From an uncultured Paracoccaceae bacterium (GTDB lineage Bacteria > Pseudomonadota > Alphaproteobacteria > Rhodobacterales > Rhodobacteraceae), in contig CANMQJ010000006.1 of NCBI GenBank assembly GCA_947500005.1, positions 62,001 to 126,000 of the forward strand: a DNA stretch of 64,000 bases. The letters are read 5' to 3'. Shown piece by piece: positions 45,746 to 56,432 of the stretch (position 1 is the first letter of the stretch; each line of letters begins with the position of its first letter). The position numbers were made by a program, and so were the translations under genes. The notes beneath the pieces were generated by a model. That model was not told where the DNA came from, did no database searches, and worked only from the letters and a program-made list of their open reading frames with translations.

Positions 45746-46318
45746 GTGACCGACCAGAAAAGCCCCACCGCACTCGATCTGCCGATGGTTGACCCGCTGC
45801 CGCCCGAGACGCAGAAATATTTCGACATCTGCACCGAAAAGCTCGGGATGATCCCCAACGTGCTCAAGGCCAACGCCTTCGACATCGACAAGCTGAACGC
45901 CTTCACCGCGATGTATAACGACCTGATGCTGGCCGAGAGCGGGCTCACCAAGCTGGAACGCGAGATGATCGCGGTGGTGGTCTCCTCCATCAACAAGTGT
46001 TTCTACTGCCTCGTCGCGCATGGCGCGGCGGTCCGCCAGCTGTCCGGTGACCCGATCCTGGGCGAGATGCTGGTCATGAACTACCGCATGGCGCCCCTGG
46101 ACGCGCGCCAGCGCGCCATGCTCGATTTCGCCGCCAAGATGACCACCGCCAGCGCCGAGATCGAGGAAGAGCACCGCCAGGCCCTGCGCGAGGTCGGCTT
46201 CTCCGACCGCGACATCTGGGACATCGCGAATGTCGCGGGCTTCTTCAACATGACGAACCGCGTGGCCTCGGCGACCGCGATGATGCCCAATGACGAGTAT
46301 CACGCGCAGGCGCGATAA
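45746..46318 (+). CDS. Peroxidase-related (AhpD-like/CMD family) protein
   Basis: The 190-residue protein starts at GTG 45746, with GGGAGA upstream. The key site is INKCFYCLVAHGAAVRQLSGD, with the CxxC-x3-H arrangement of AhpD-like alkylhydroperoxidase proteins. Flanking segments KLEREMIAVVVSS and ARQRAMLDFAAKMT agree with the uncharacterised peroxidase-related subfamily. It may detoxify peroxides with the CxxC pair acting as a thiol relay. The OmpA-family gene follows 7 bp downstream. Confidence 0.88.
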   Translation: MTDQKSPTALDLPMVDPLPPETQKYFDICTEKLGMIPNVLKANAFDIDKLNAFTAMYNDLMLAESGLTKLEREMIAVVVSSINKCFYCLVAHGAAVRQLSGDPILGEMLVMNYRMAPLDARQRAMLDFAAKMTTASAEIEEEHRQALREVGFSDRDIWDIANVAGFFNMTNRVASATAMMPNDEYHAQAR

Positions 46319-46325
46319 GGCCCGG

Positions 46326-47249
46326 ATGGTTTCCCGCCCGGCCCTCGCGCTTCTGCTCTGGGCGGCCCTCCCGGTCGCCGCCCAGGACCTGCCCCTGCCC
46401 GAGGGCGCGCGGCTTCTCTCCGAACGGATCAGCCCGCTGGGCAGCTACGACCTGCCCATCGGCGCCTTCGACGGCGAGACCGTGCCAGCCCTGACCATCG
46501 AGGGCCGGGTAGAGCGCTATACCTGGCGGCTTCAGTCCGGCGCCGCGACCGCGCTCCAGGTCCTCGCCCCGCTCCGCGACCGGCTCGAATCCGAGGGCTG
46601 GCATATCCTGCTCGATTGCGGCGCGCGGGCCTGCGGCGGGTTCGATTTCCGCTTCGCGACCGAGGTCGTGCCCGCCCCCGACATGTATGTCGCGATCCGC
46701 GATTACCGTTTTCTCTCCGCCACGCGCGGCGAGGAGGCGCTCAGCCTGCTGATCAGCCGCGACGTGCCCGACATCTACATCCAGATGATCCACGTCCTGC
46801 CCGCCGAAAGCCCCGCGACCCAGCCGCTCGCCCCCGCCCGGCCCCGCGCCGAGGAGGCGGAGCCCACCACCGGCGATCCGATCACCCGCGCCCTCGACGG
46901 CAATGGCAGCGTGGTGCTGGACGATCTCGAATTCCGCACCGGCGCCGATGAGCTGGGCGAGGGGCCCTTCGCCTCGCTCGTCGCCCTTGCCGAACTGCTC
47001 GCCACACGGCCCGAGTTGAACCTTGCGCTGGTCGGGCATACCGACACGGTGGGCGATCTCGACGACAACATCGCGCTCAGCCGGCGGCGGGCCGAGTCGG
47101 TGCGCGCCCGCCTGATCGACGCGCACGGCGCCCCCGCCGACCGTGTCGTGGCGCGCGGCGCGGGCTATCTCGCCCCGCGCACGACCAACGCGACCGAGGA
47201 AGGCCGCCGCGCCAACCGCCGGGTCGAGGCGGTGGTCACGGCGAACTGA
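46326..47249 (+). CDS. OmpA-family outer-membrane/periplasmic protein
   Basis: The 307-residue protein starts at ATG 46326, 7 bp after the AhpD-like gene. Residues 1-20 are a Sec signal peptide (ALALLLWAALPVAAQ, cleavage near 19-20). The middle region (about 30-180) is unassigned. The C-terminal 110 residues are an OmpA peptidoglycan-binding domain: VVLDDLEFRTGADEL, LALVGHTDTVGDLDDNIALSRRRAESV, RVVARGAGYLAPRTTNATEEGRRANRRVEAVV, with the conserved Asp and Arg that bind diaminopimelate. It probably anchors the outer membrane or a periplasmic complex to the cell wall. Confidence 0.9.
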   Translation: MVSRPALALLLWAALPVAAQDLPLPEGARLLSERISPLGSYDLPIGAFDGETVPALTIEGRVERYTWRLQSGAATALQVLAPLRDRLESEGWHILLDCGARACGGFDFRFATEVVPAPDMYVAIRDYRFLSATRGEEALSLLISRDVPDIYIQMIHVLPAESPATQPLAPARPRAEEAEPTTGDPITRALDGNGSVVLDDLEFRTGADELGEGPFASLVALAELLATRPELNLALVGHTDTVGDLDDNIALSRRRAESVRARLIDAHGAPADRVVARGAGYLAPRTTNATEEGRRANRRVEAVVTAN

Positions 47250-47370
47250 ACCCCCGCGCCCGCTCTATCCTTCCTCTTGCCGCAAATAATCCTCGGGGGT
47301 GAATTGAGCCGGAGGCTCAAGAGGGGGCAGACAGCCCCCTCGCCGCCCTCTTCACGCGCCCCCTGCACAG

Positions 47371-47397
47371 AAAAAGAACCCGCGCCATCGGCGCGGG
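47371..47397 (-). terminator. Intrinsic terminator of the LysR gene
   Basis: On the minus strand the stem CCCGCGCC / GGCGCGGG (positions 47379-47386 and 47390-47397, 3-base loop) is followed by TTCTTTTT (complement of 47371-47378). It sits 35 bp past the stop of the LysR gene. Confidence 0.8.
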
Positions 47398-47432
47398 CCC
47401 CAGTCGGTTGCCAAGGGAAGCAACGTGAAGCG

Positions 47433-48338
47433 TTACCAGTCCATCGCGCCCTTGTCGGCAAAGGACTGGACCAGGAAGTCGATGAAGGCGCGCACCTTGG
47501 GCTGGGTGAACCGCCCCGGCGGATAGACGGCATAGATGCCCTGCACCTCGTCGGGCAGCGTGGGCATCGCATCCTCCACCAGCCCCTCCTTGAGCGCCGA
47601 GGCGTAGAGATAGCTGGGGAGATACGCGATGCCCAGGCCCGAGATCGCGGCGTTGAGCAGGGATTGCCCGTCATTCACGCTCAGCCATCCGGCCGTGCGC
47701 ACCTGACGCTTTTCGCCCGAGGGCGCGGTCAGGCGCCAGACATTGCCGCTCGACTGGCTGGAATAATGCAGCAGCTTGTGCTCGTTCAGGTCGTCGATCT
47801 TCTGCGGCCGGCCGTATTTCTCGAAATACCCGGGCGAGGCGATCATCCGTTTCGTCGTCTCGGTCAGCTTGCGGGCGCGCAGCGTGCTGTCCTCCAGTTC
47901 GCCGATCCGCACCGCCATGTCGAACCCTTCCGAGATCAGCTCCACGTAACGGTTGTTGAGCACCATGTTCACCGTGATGTCCGGGAAATCGGCCAGGAAG
48001 TCCGACAGCACCGGCGACAGGTGATTGACGCCGAAATCGGTCGCCACGCTGATGCGCAGCAGCCCCGAGGGCGCCGACTGCATCGAGGTCACCAGCGCAT
48101 CGGCCTCGCCCGCGTCGTTCAGTACCCGCCGCGCCCGGTCGTAATAGGCCAGCCCGATCTCGGTCGGCGACACCCGCCGCGTGGTGCGGTTCAGCAGGCG
48201 CGCGCCCAGCCGCGCCTCCAGGCTCGACACGTGCTTGGAGACGGCCGATTTCGAAATGCCCATCTTCTTGGCCGCGTCGGTGAATCCGCCCTGATCCACC
48301 ACGTTGGCAAAGGCTTCCATTTCGGTCAGTCGGTCCAT
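47433..48338 (-). CDS. LysR-family transcriptional regulator
   Basis: The 301-residue protein has the N-terminal winged helix-turn-helix (MEAFANVVDQGGFTDAAKKMGISKSAVSKHVSSLEARLGARLLNRTTRRVSPTE split over residues 7-60) and a substrate-binding domain with LLRISVATDFGVNHLSP, FDMAVRIGELEDSTL and GLGIAYLPSY. It belongs to the CrgA-like group of LysR proteins. It is divergent from the antibiotic-biosynthesis-monooxygenase-like gene at 48541 and may control it and itself from the 202-bp shared region. The effector is unknown. Confidence 0.93.
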   Translation of the reverse strand: MDRLTEMEAFANVVDQGGFTDAAKKMGISKSAVSKHVSSLEARLGARLLNRTTRRVSPTEIGLAYYDRARRVLNDAGEADALVTSMQSAPSGLLRISVATDFGVNHLSPVLSDFLADFPDITVNMVLNNRYVELISEGFDMAVRIGELEDSTLRARKLTETTKRMIASPGYFEKYGRPQKIDDLNEHKLLHYSSQSSGNVWRLTAPSGEKRQVRTAGWLSVNDGQSLLNAAISGLGIAYLPSYLYASALKEGLVEDAMPTLPDEVQGIYAVYPPGRFTQPKVRAFIDFLVQSFADKGAMDW

Positions 48339-48426
48339 GCCGGTTTCCTCGGTTTATTCCTGCGTTCGGACACAGGTATGGCCGCCAATCTAGGCGAGAT
48401 ATGGGCGGGGGTGAGATAATATCGCG

Positions 48427-48458
48427 GTTTCCTGCCGTATCGTTGAGGCAGGGGAAAC
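48427..48458. promoter_or_regulatory. Imperfect inverted repeat between lysR and ABM gene
   Basis: GTTTCCTGCC and GGCAGGGGAAAC flank a 10-bp spacer; the arms pair except for two extra bases. It lies in the divergent region between the LysR gene and the monooxygenase-like gene and could be the regulator's binding site. No promoter hexamers could be assigned with confidence. Confidence 0.3.
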
Positions 48459-48540
48459 AGGGAAACAATCCTTCGGCCCTGCTTGCAGCGGCCGGTTCCA
48501 CGGACCACTCTGGCGCCCGGACCATCAACAAGGGTACGCC

Positions 48541-48885
48541 ATGATCGCCGTCATCTTCGAAGTCATCCCCGCCGAGGGGCGCAAGGACGAATATCTCGAC
48601 ATCGCCGCCGCCATGCGCCCGATGGTCGAGGAGGTCGAGGGCTTCCTTTCCGTCGAACGGTTCCAGAGCCTGACCGATCCAGACAAGCTCCTCTCCCTCT
48701 CCTTCTTCGAGGACGAGGCCGCGGTCGAGCGCTGGCGCCAGCTCTCCGCCCACCGGCGCGCGCAGGAAAAGGGCCGCGGCGGCGTGTTGTCCGACTACCG
48801 CCTGCGCGTGGCCCATGTCCTGCGCGATTACGGCATGACCGACCGCGATCACGCCCCCGCCGACAGCCGCGCCGCGCATGAGTGA
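48541..48885 (+). CDS. Antibiotic biosynthesis monooxygenase (ABM) domain protein
   Basis: The 114-residue protein has the ABM dimeric alpha-beta barrel pattern: IAVIFEVIPAEGRKDEYLDIAAAMRPMVEEVEGF, SVERFQSLTDPDKLLSLSFFEDEAAVERWRQ (each shown in parts), and a Tyr/His-rich tail. AAGGG precedes the ATG. Such proteins are cofactor-free oxygenases or stress proteins, and many have unknown substrates. It is divergent from the LysR gene, which is probably its regulator. Confidence 0.85.
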   Translation: MIAVIFEVIPAEGRKDEYLDIAAAMRPMVEEVEGFLSVERFQSLTDPDKLLSLSFFEDEAAVERWRQLSAHRRAQEKGRGGVLSDYRLRVAHVLRDYGMTDRDHAPADSRAAHE

Positions 48886-49158
48886 GGCGGCGCGGGGCTG
48901 ACCCGTCCCTGTTCGCCTCGCCGAAGGGAAATCTCGCAGCTCAAGGCGGGACGGATCGCCGCGAAGCCCCAGTGAGCGGTGCCGCGAGTCGCCCTCGATG
49001 ACGTGCAACCGCGCAGCTTTGCTTGACCTTTCCTCCGGAATCTCCGCAACTCCCTGTGTCGTGATGTGTGGATGCCCTCGCCATGGATGGATTGCTCGGA
49101 GTGTTCTCCTTTGCCGGACCGGACCGGCCAAGTTGCTCGGAACATCCGGACGCGGTCC

Positions 49159-50502
49159 ATGGGCGTTAGGATCGACAGGCGGCACCTTCTGGCGGGGCTG
49201 CTCTTCGCGCCAGGCCTCCTGATACCTCGACGCGTCAAGGCGCAGCCTGGCCTGCGAATCCTGATCCTCGGCGCAGGTCTCGCCGGGCTTGCCGCCGCGC
49301 GCGCCCTGCACGATTCCGGCCACGCCGTGACGGTGCTGGAGGCCCGCGGACGGATCGGCGGGCGCATCCATACATCGCGCCTCTGGCCGGATCTGCCGAC
49401 GGACATGGGCGCCAGCTGGATCCATGGCCAGCGTGGCAACCCTCTCACCGATCTGGCGGGCGAGGCCGGGTCGCGGTTGGTCCCAACCAGCTATGACGCG
49501 GCGATGCTTCTCGGGCCAGGCGGGACGGAAATCGACCCCGACCCGCGCGCCGCCGAACGCATATTGGCCCGCGCGCTGGCGGCAACCGAACGGCTGGAAC
49601 GCGACATATCGGTGATGCAGGCGCTCGAGGCCACCCGGGACTGGCAAGCCGCACCGCCTGATTTGCAGCGGCTCGTCCTGCATCTCGTCAACAGCACGCT
49701 CGAACAGGAATATGGTGGCCCCGCCCGCCTCCTGTCGGCTTGGCACGGGCAGGACGGCGGTGAATTCGGCGGCGCGGACGTGATCTTTCCTCAGGGGTTC
49801 GACCAGATCACCGCCCATCTGGCCCGGGGGCTGGACATTCGGATGTCGGCCGAGGTCGCCGACGTCGCGCCGGGGCGGGTGCGGCTGGTCGATGGCCGCC
49901 AGTTCGCGGCAGACCGCATTATCTGTACCCTTCCGCTCGGGGTGCTGCGGTCAGGCAGGGTCCGCTTCGCCGAACCGCTTGCGCAGGGTCGGCAAGCGGC
50001 GATTGCCGGCTTGCGAACGGGTCTGTTGAACAAGTGCTGGCTCAGGTTCGACCGTATCGCTTGGCCGGATGACGTGGACTGGATCGGCTGGCTCGGGCCG
50101 GGCGCCGGCTATTGGAGCGAATGGGTGTCCCTCGCGCGCGTGCTGGATGCGCCGGTTCTTATTGGCTTCAATGCTGCCGGCCAGGCGGCCGAAATCGAAA
50201 GGTTGAGCGACCGCGACACCGTCGCAGCCGCGCATGAGGCGCTTCGCGCGATGTTCGGCGCCCGCTTTCCAGCTCCGCGCGCCGCGCAGATCACGCGCTG
50301 GGGGCAGGATCGCCACGCACTTGGCAGTTACAGCTTCAACGCTGTCGGAACCGGCCCTTCCACCCGCCGCGCGCTGGCCGGCGCAGACTGGGCCGGCCAG
50401 ATATGGTTCGCGGGCGAAGCCACCTCAGGCGACCATTTCGGCACCGCACATGGTGCGGTGTTGTCCGGGCGCGCCGCGGCACGAAGCGTGGTGTCGCGTT
50501 GA
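49159..50502 (+). CDS. Flavin-containing amine oxidase with Tat signal
   Basis: The 447-residue protein starts at ATG 49159. The first 27 residues are a twin-arginine signal ([14 protein letters not shown], then a basic stretch and VKAQ), so the folded FAD protein is probably exported to the periplasm. It has the FAD loop [47 protein letters not shown] and, at the C-terminus, [26 protein letters not shown], the monoamine-oxidase/polyamine-oxidase signature. It oxidises an amine to aldehyde, ammonia and H2O2. The 273-bp stretch before it holds no gene that I can support. It converges with fadH, the stops being 8 bp apart. Confidence 0.9.
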   Translation: MGVRIDRRHLLAGLLFAPGLLIPRRVKAQPGLRILILGAGLAGLAAARALHDSGHAVTVLEARGRIGGRIHTSRLWPDLPTDMGASWIHGQRGNPLTDLAGEAGSRLVPTSYDAAMLLGPGGTEIDPDPRAAERILARALAATERLERDISVMQALEATRDWQAAPPDLQRLVLHLVNSTLEQEYGGPARLLSAWHGQDGGEFGGADVIFPQGFDQITAHLARGLDIRMSAEVADVAPGRVRLVDGRQFAADRIICTLPLGVLRSGRVRFAEPLAQGRQAAIAGLRTGLLNKCWLRFDRIAWPDDVDWIGWLGPGAGYWSEWVSLARVLDAPVLIGFNAAGQAAEIERLSDRDTVAAAHEALRAMFGARFPAPRAAQITRWGQDRHALGSYSFNAVGTGPSTRRALAGADWAGQIWFAGEATSGDHFGTAHGAVLSGRAAARSVVSR

Positions 50503-50509
50503 CAGGCCG

Positions 50510-52570
<2,061 letters not shown>

Positions 52571-52670
52571 TCACCCCGGAGCCCTGCTTGTCACGCCGAA
52601 CCCTGCGTCAAACCCTTCCCGCCGTCGCGTCGCCTTGCTAGGGAAGGCCGAGCAACAGGAGAAAGCCGCC

Positions 52671-53159
52671 ATGACCCCCGAAGAGATCGCGCTTCTGCCC
52701 TACCGTCCCTGCGTCGGCGTGATGCTGATGAATGCCCGGGGACAGATCTTCACCGGCCAGCGCAACGACATGGAGGAGGAGGCCTGGCAGATGCCGCAGG
52801 GCGGGCTCGACGAGGGGGAAACCCCGCTCGAGGGCGCGCTGAGAGAGCTGTGGGAGGAAACCGGCGTGACCCCCGACCTGGTGGAGCCGGTGGACCAGAC
52901 CGACGACTGGCTGACCTACGATCTGCCGCTGGCGCTGGTGCCCAATATCTGGAAGGGCCGCTTTCGCGGGCAGAAGCAGAAATGGTTCCTCCTGCGCTTC
53001 ACCGGAACCGACGAGCAGGTGCGGATCGACACCGACCACCCCGAGTTCACCCATTGGAAATGGCAGGACCCCGCCCGCCTCATCGACGAGATCGTCCCGT
53101 TCAAGCGCGAGGTCTACGCCCAGGTCCTAGACGCCTTCGCCGACCACCTCGACCTCTGA
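52671..53159 (+). CDS. rppH: RNA pyrophosphohydrolase (Nudix)
   Basis: The 162-residue protein starts at ATG 52671, with AGGAG upstream; the frame runs further up without a ribosome site. The Nudix box G-x5-E-x7-RE-x2-EE-x-G is at [20 protein letters not shown], preceded by EEAWQMPQ, which is typical of RppH. The N-terminal [21 protein letters not shown] and later [13 protein letters not shown] and [13 protein letters not shown] match as well. It removes pyrophosphate from 5'-triphosphate mRNA ends and starts their decay. Confidence 0.95.
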   Translation: MTPEEIALLPYRPCVGVMLMNARGQIFTGQRNDMEEEAWQMPQGGLDEGETPLEGALRELWEETGVTPDLVEPVDQTDDWLTYDLPLALVPNIWKGRFRGQKQKWFLLRFTGTDEQVRIDTDHPEFTHWKWQDPARLIDEIVPFKREVYAQVLDAFADHLDL

Positions 53160-53175
53160 TCCCTGGCGAGCAGGC

Positions 53176-53373
53176 GCTCCCGCACCCGCGCGTCCCCGGC
53201 TTCGCCGGACCCGCTGGCGGCTTTGGGCCCGGCGCCGCGCTGATGCGCGGCGCGGCCGCGGCAGTCAGATGCGGCACCTTTGCCGGCGAGCGCACCCTCA
53301 GCGCGCGGAACGCGCGCTGCCCGGCCCAACCCGAGCAGACGCCGGCAGGTGTCGTCCGAGGGGCGGGAGCCCC
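53176..53373 (+). repeat. GC-rich direct repeat, copy A
   Basis: The block 53176-53255 matches 54258-54337 at 77 of 80 positions. The block 53299-53373 matches 54382-54456 at 68 of 75 by my hand alignment. The middle is less conserved. It contains several short dyads (GGCTTCGCCGGACC, GGCGCCGCGC). It fills most of the 295-bp gap between rppH and the NYN-domain gene, and I see no gene in that gap. Confidence 0.8.
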
Positions 53374-53454
53374 GCGGCGCAAGGGAAAAGTCCGCGGTCG
53401 GGCCGCGAAGCCGGGCATGTTGGCATCATCCAGGGTTTTGGACCGCGACACCGC

Positions 53455-54171
53455 TCATTCGGCGGCGAGAGCCGTCGTTTGCCCGAAACCTTCGCGTTTG
53501 AACCGCACCTTCGCCTGCGGTCCTCGCGGGTCCAGATCGTAGAGTTCGGGACGCGCGGCGAGATAATTCCGCCAGTTTCCTTCTGGAAGTGCGTTGACCG
53601 TAAGGTGGTGTTTCTGCTGCATGAGTTGCCCGAACCGAGCGATCGGGACACCCTCGCCTTTCTTGCTGTTCGCCGCGATCACCTTTCGGATCTTGTCGTC
53701 GAGCGAAGTGCAGGCAGGCTGCCCGATGTCTTCGGGCATAGGTGGTCTGGAATCCGAGCATTGTGCCGGGCTGCTCGGGAGCAACTCGTGAAACGAGCTG
53801 CATGCCGAGCGCAGCGCGACCGGGCTCTTCGCCTCTCCAACCACCGAGACGGGACGCCCAAGCTCCCGCAGCCTGCGTGCAAGATGCGAGAAATCTCCGT
53901 CTGATGTCGCGATGACGAAGTGGTCGAAGGCTCCTCGCAGTGCAAGCTCCATCGCCTCGATGGCGAGAAGCAGGTCCGAGGCGTTCTTGCCTGTGCCGGC
54001 ATGTTGCAGCCGGAAGCCTGCCTGCTCGTGCCAGCCGCCGCCGCGCTGGGCATCCAGATAAACCCGCGCGAGGTCGACAGTTCCGTATCTTGCGGCCGTC
54101 GCCAGGACCTCGCCGCTACGGGAAGCTCCCAGGTTGTCGCCATCGACCAGTACCGCCACGCGCAACGTCAT
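53455..54171 (-). CDS. NYN (PIN-like) RNase-domain protein with LOTUS/OST-HTH domain
   Basis: The 238-residue protein starts at ATG 54171; the open frame continues upstream only through a GC-rich repeat. The NYN domain has VAVLVDGDNLGASRS, VDLARVYLD, KNASDLLLAIEAMELAL and HFVIATSDGDFSHLARRLRELG, with the Asp set (DGDN, DLL, SDGDF) of a metal-dependent nuclease. After a Ser/Pro linker, residues 168-235 (SLDDKIRKVIAANSKKGEG ... FGQLMQQKHH ... YDLDPRGPQAKVRF) fit an OST-HTH/LOTUS RNA-binding domain. It is probably an RNA-cleaving or RNA-processing enzyme. The gene is bracketed by two direct repeats, suggesting acquisition or a locally unstable locus. Confidence 0.85.
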   Translation of the reverse strand: MTLRVAVLVDGDNLGASRSGEVLATAARYGTVDLARVYLDAQRGGGWHEQAGFRLQHAGTGKNASDLLLAIEAMELALRGAFDHFVIATSDGDFSHLARRLRELGRPVSVVGEAKSPVALRSACSSFHELLPSSPAQCSDSRPPMPEDIGQPACTSLDDKIRKVIAANSKKGEGVPIARFGQLMQQKHHLTVNALPEGNWRNYLAARPELYDLDPRGPQAKVRFKREGFGQTTALAAE

Positions 54172-54257
54172 CCGCTTGTCCGTTCGTCCGTTCGTCAAAC
54201 CGAAGTCTGGAACGGATAGTCGGCCAATCGGGCAAAACTTTGACAGGCAGAAGAGAG

Positions 54258-54456
54258 GCTCCCGCACCCGCGCGGCCCCGGCTGCGCCGGACCCGCTGGC
54301 GGCTTTGGGCCCGGCGCCGCGCTGACGCGCGGCGCGGTCGCAAGGGGTATGTGGCGCGCGCCTCGTGGCCGCAGGCGCCAGCAGCGCGCGGCACGCGCGC
54401 TGCCGGGCCCAACCCGAGAAGACGCCGGACGGCGTCGCCCGAGGGGCGGGAGCCCA
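54258..54456 (+). repeat. GC-rich direct repeat, copy B
   Basis: This is the second copy of the repeat at 53176-53373, in the same orientation, about 1.08 kb away. It lies in the 456-bp gap (54172-54627) between the NYN gene and the PfkB-family gene. Apart from the repeat, that gap has a short tandem TCCGTTCG pair near the NYN start (54179-54195) and no gene that I can support. Confidence 0.8.
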
Positions 54457-54627
54457 TCGGGCCAGTAGAAGAGCCCGAGGGCGGGAGTGGGGCACGGTTA
54501 CGCGGCGGGACGCTATGGAGGACGCAGGCGCCAGGTGGACAGGCCGGGGGACGCTGCCACCCGGACCCCCCGGGATATTTCCGGCAAGAGGAAGGGGGGG
54601 CGTGCCGTGGGACGGGGTGGGCGGCGC

Positions 54628-55617
54628 TCAGACCAGCCCCTGCTCCTTGAGCAGTTCCAGAACGTTCGTCTCGGGGCGCGGGCCGATATGAGAGATCACC
54701 TCGCCCGCGCAGACATTGCCGATCCGCGCGCAGGTCTCCAGATCGCGCCCTGTGGCCAGGCCGAACAGGAAGCCGGCCGCGAACTGGTCGCCCGCCCCCG
54801 TGGCGTCCACCGGCACGACCTTCTCCACCGGTACGTCGATCCGCTCCCCGCCCGACACGACGCTCACCCCGTCGCCCGAGCGCGTGCAGACCACCAGCGG
54901 GCAGATCGCGGCTGTCCGGCGCAACGCCTCCCCAAGGTCGTCCGTCTCGTAGAGGGAGCGGATCTCGGCCTCGTTGCCGATCACGAAATCCAGCTCGTTC
55001 TCGATCAGCGACAGGAAATCCGCCCGGTGCCGCTCGACGCAGAACGGATCGGAAATCGCGATCCCGGTCTTGCCGCCCGCCTCGCGGCAATCGCGCGCCG
55101 CCTCCAGGAAGGCGGTCTTGCCCTTGTCCTTGTCGAAAAGATAGCCCTCGAGGAACATGATCTGCGCATTGCCCGCCACCTCGTTGGGCACGTCCTCCGA
55201 GCTCAGTTCGGACGAGATGCCCAGATAGGTGTTCATCGACCGCTCGCCGTCCGGCGAGACGAAGATCATCGAGTTCGAGGTCGGCAATTCCCCGTCCGGC
55301 ACCGGCGGGTTGACGAAATCCACGCCTTCCTCGTTCATCGCGTCGGCATAGAACCGGCCCAGCGCATCGTCATGCACCCGCCCTATGAACGCGGCCTCCA
55401 GCCCCAGCGCGCCCGCCCCCGCGATGGTGTTGGCGACCGAGCCGCCCGGCGTCTGCACACGGCTCTTCATCGCGGCGAAAAGCAGCTCGCCCCGCTCGCG
55501 CTCCACCAGTTGCATGATGCCCTTCTCGATCCCCATGATCTCGAGGAAGCTGTCGTCGCATTGGCTGATCACGTCGACCACGGCATTGCCGATGCCCACG
55601 ATCTGATAGGTCTTCAT
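54628..55617 (-). CDS. PfkB-family carbohydrate/adenosine kinase
   Basis: The 329-residue protein has the PfkB fold: IVGIGNAVVDVISQCDDSFL, the glycine-rich GGSVANTIAGAGALGLEAAFIGRVHDD, NSMIFVSPDGERSM, IGNEAEIRSLY and the C-terminal signature DATGAGDQFAAGFLFGLA, with the catalytic Asp in GAGD. Close relatives are annotated as adenosine kinase. It would phosphorylate a sugar or nucleoside with ATP. It is co-transcribed with nth, the stop and start overlapping by 4 bp. Confidence 0.9.
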   Translation of the reverse strand: MKTYQIVGIGNAVVDVISQCDDSFLEIMGIEKGIMQLVERERGELLFAAMKSRVQTPGGSVANTIAGAGALGLEAAFIGRVHDDALGRFYADAMNEEGVDFVNPPVPDGELPTSNSMIFVSPDGERSMNTYLGISSELSSEDVPNEVAGNAQIMFLEGYLFDKDKGKTAFLEAARDCREAGGKTGIAISDPFCVERHRADFLSLIENELDFVIGNEAEIRSLYETDDLGEALRRTAAICPLVVCTRSGDGVSVVSGGERIDVPVEKVVPVDATGAGDQFAAGFLFGLATGRDLETCARIGNVCAGEVISHIGPRPETNVLELLKEQGLV

Positions 55618-56258
55618 TGGGTCTTGTCCTCGTATTGGCAGAGATCGCGAATGATGCAGGTGGGGCAGGCCGGTTTGCGTGCCTTGCAGTGATAGCGCCC
55701 GTGCAGGATCAGCCAGTGATGCGCATGCAGCGCGAAATCGGCCGGCACGTTGTCCTCGATTGCGCGCTCGACCGCGTCAACGTCCTTGCCCGGCGCGATG
55801 CCCGTGCGGTTGCCCACGCGAAAGATATGCGTATCCACCGCCTGCGCCGGGTAGCGCCACCACATGTTCAGCACCACGTTGGCCGTCTTGCGCCCCACGC
55901 CGGGCAGCGATTGCAGCGCCGCGCGCGAATTGGGCACTTCGCCGCCAAACTCCTCGACCAGGATCCGGCTCAGCTTCATGACGTTCCTGGCCTTGTTGCG
56001 GTACAGCCCGATCGTCTTGATATGCTCGATCAGGCGCTCCTCGCCCAATTCCAGCATCTTCTCGGGGGTATCGGCTACCTTGAACAGCGCGCGCGTGGCC
56101 CGGTTCACCCCGGCGTCCGTCGCCTGCGCCGACAGCGCCACCGCCACGACCAGGGTGTAGGCGTTGACATGCTCCAGCTCGCCCTTGGGCTCGGGCTCCG
56201 CGGCGTGAAAGCGGGTAAAGATCTCGCGGATCGTGTGGTAATCGAGTTGCTTGGCCAT
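55614..56258 (-). CDS. nth: Endonuclease III
   Basis: The 214-residue DNA glycosylase/AP lyase removes oxidised pyrimidines. ATG 56258 is chosen as it gives the usual N-terminus; the frame extends upstream without a ribosome site. It has the helix-hairpin-helix LPGVGRKTANVVLN with the catalytic Lys region, VDTHIFRVGNRTG with the catalytic Asp, and the [4Fe-4S] set C-x6-C-x2-C-x5-C in CKARKPACPTCIIRDLC. It is the first gene of a pair with the PfkB gene, and divergent from the Ada-like gene. Confidence 0.96.
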   Translation of the reverse strand: MAKQLDYHTIREIFTRFHAAEPEPKGELEHVNAYTLVVAVALSAQATDAGVNRATRALFKVADTPEKMLELGEERLIEHIKTIGLYRNKARNVMKLSRILVEEFGGEVPNSRAALQSLPGVGRKTANVVLNMWWRYPAQAVDTHIFRVGNRTGIAPGKDVDAVERAIEDNVPADFALHAHHWLILHGRYHCKARKPACPTCIIRDLCQYEDKTQ

Positions 56259-56292
56259 CAGGGCACGGTATGCCGATGCCTCCCGGTGCAGG

Positions 56293-56326
56293 CAAGCGCA
56301 AAGGCGTTTCGCGGGCCCAAAGCGCA
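56293..56326 (+). promoter_or_regulatory. Two Ada-box-like elements upstream of the Ada-like gene
   Basis: AAAGCGCA at 56319-56326 is identical to the Ada box known from the E. coli ada promoter, and CAAGCGCA at 56293-56300 differs by one base. They lie 107-140 bp before the Ada-like start, in the 174-bp region shared with nth. The matched protein has the AraC helix-turn-helix but no methyl-phosphotriester domain, so the control mechanism may differ. Confidence 0.45.
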
Positions 56327-56432
56327 AGTTCCGGGTCGCAGGAAAAAGGCGGCATGGCTAGATTGTTTCCTGAACCGGCGCAGCGACCCTTTCGCCCGGC
56401 CGCAGGCCCAGGAACCACAGAGTATCGAACCC

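Noticed and set aside
54172..54495. N-terminal extension of the NYN protein by about 108 residues
   Set aside because: It would be translated from the GC-rich repeat and contains no plausible fold. ATG 54171 gives the normal domain start.
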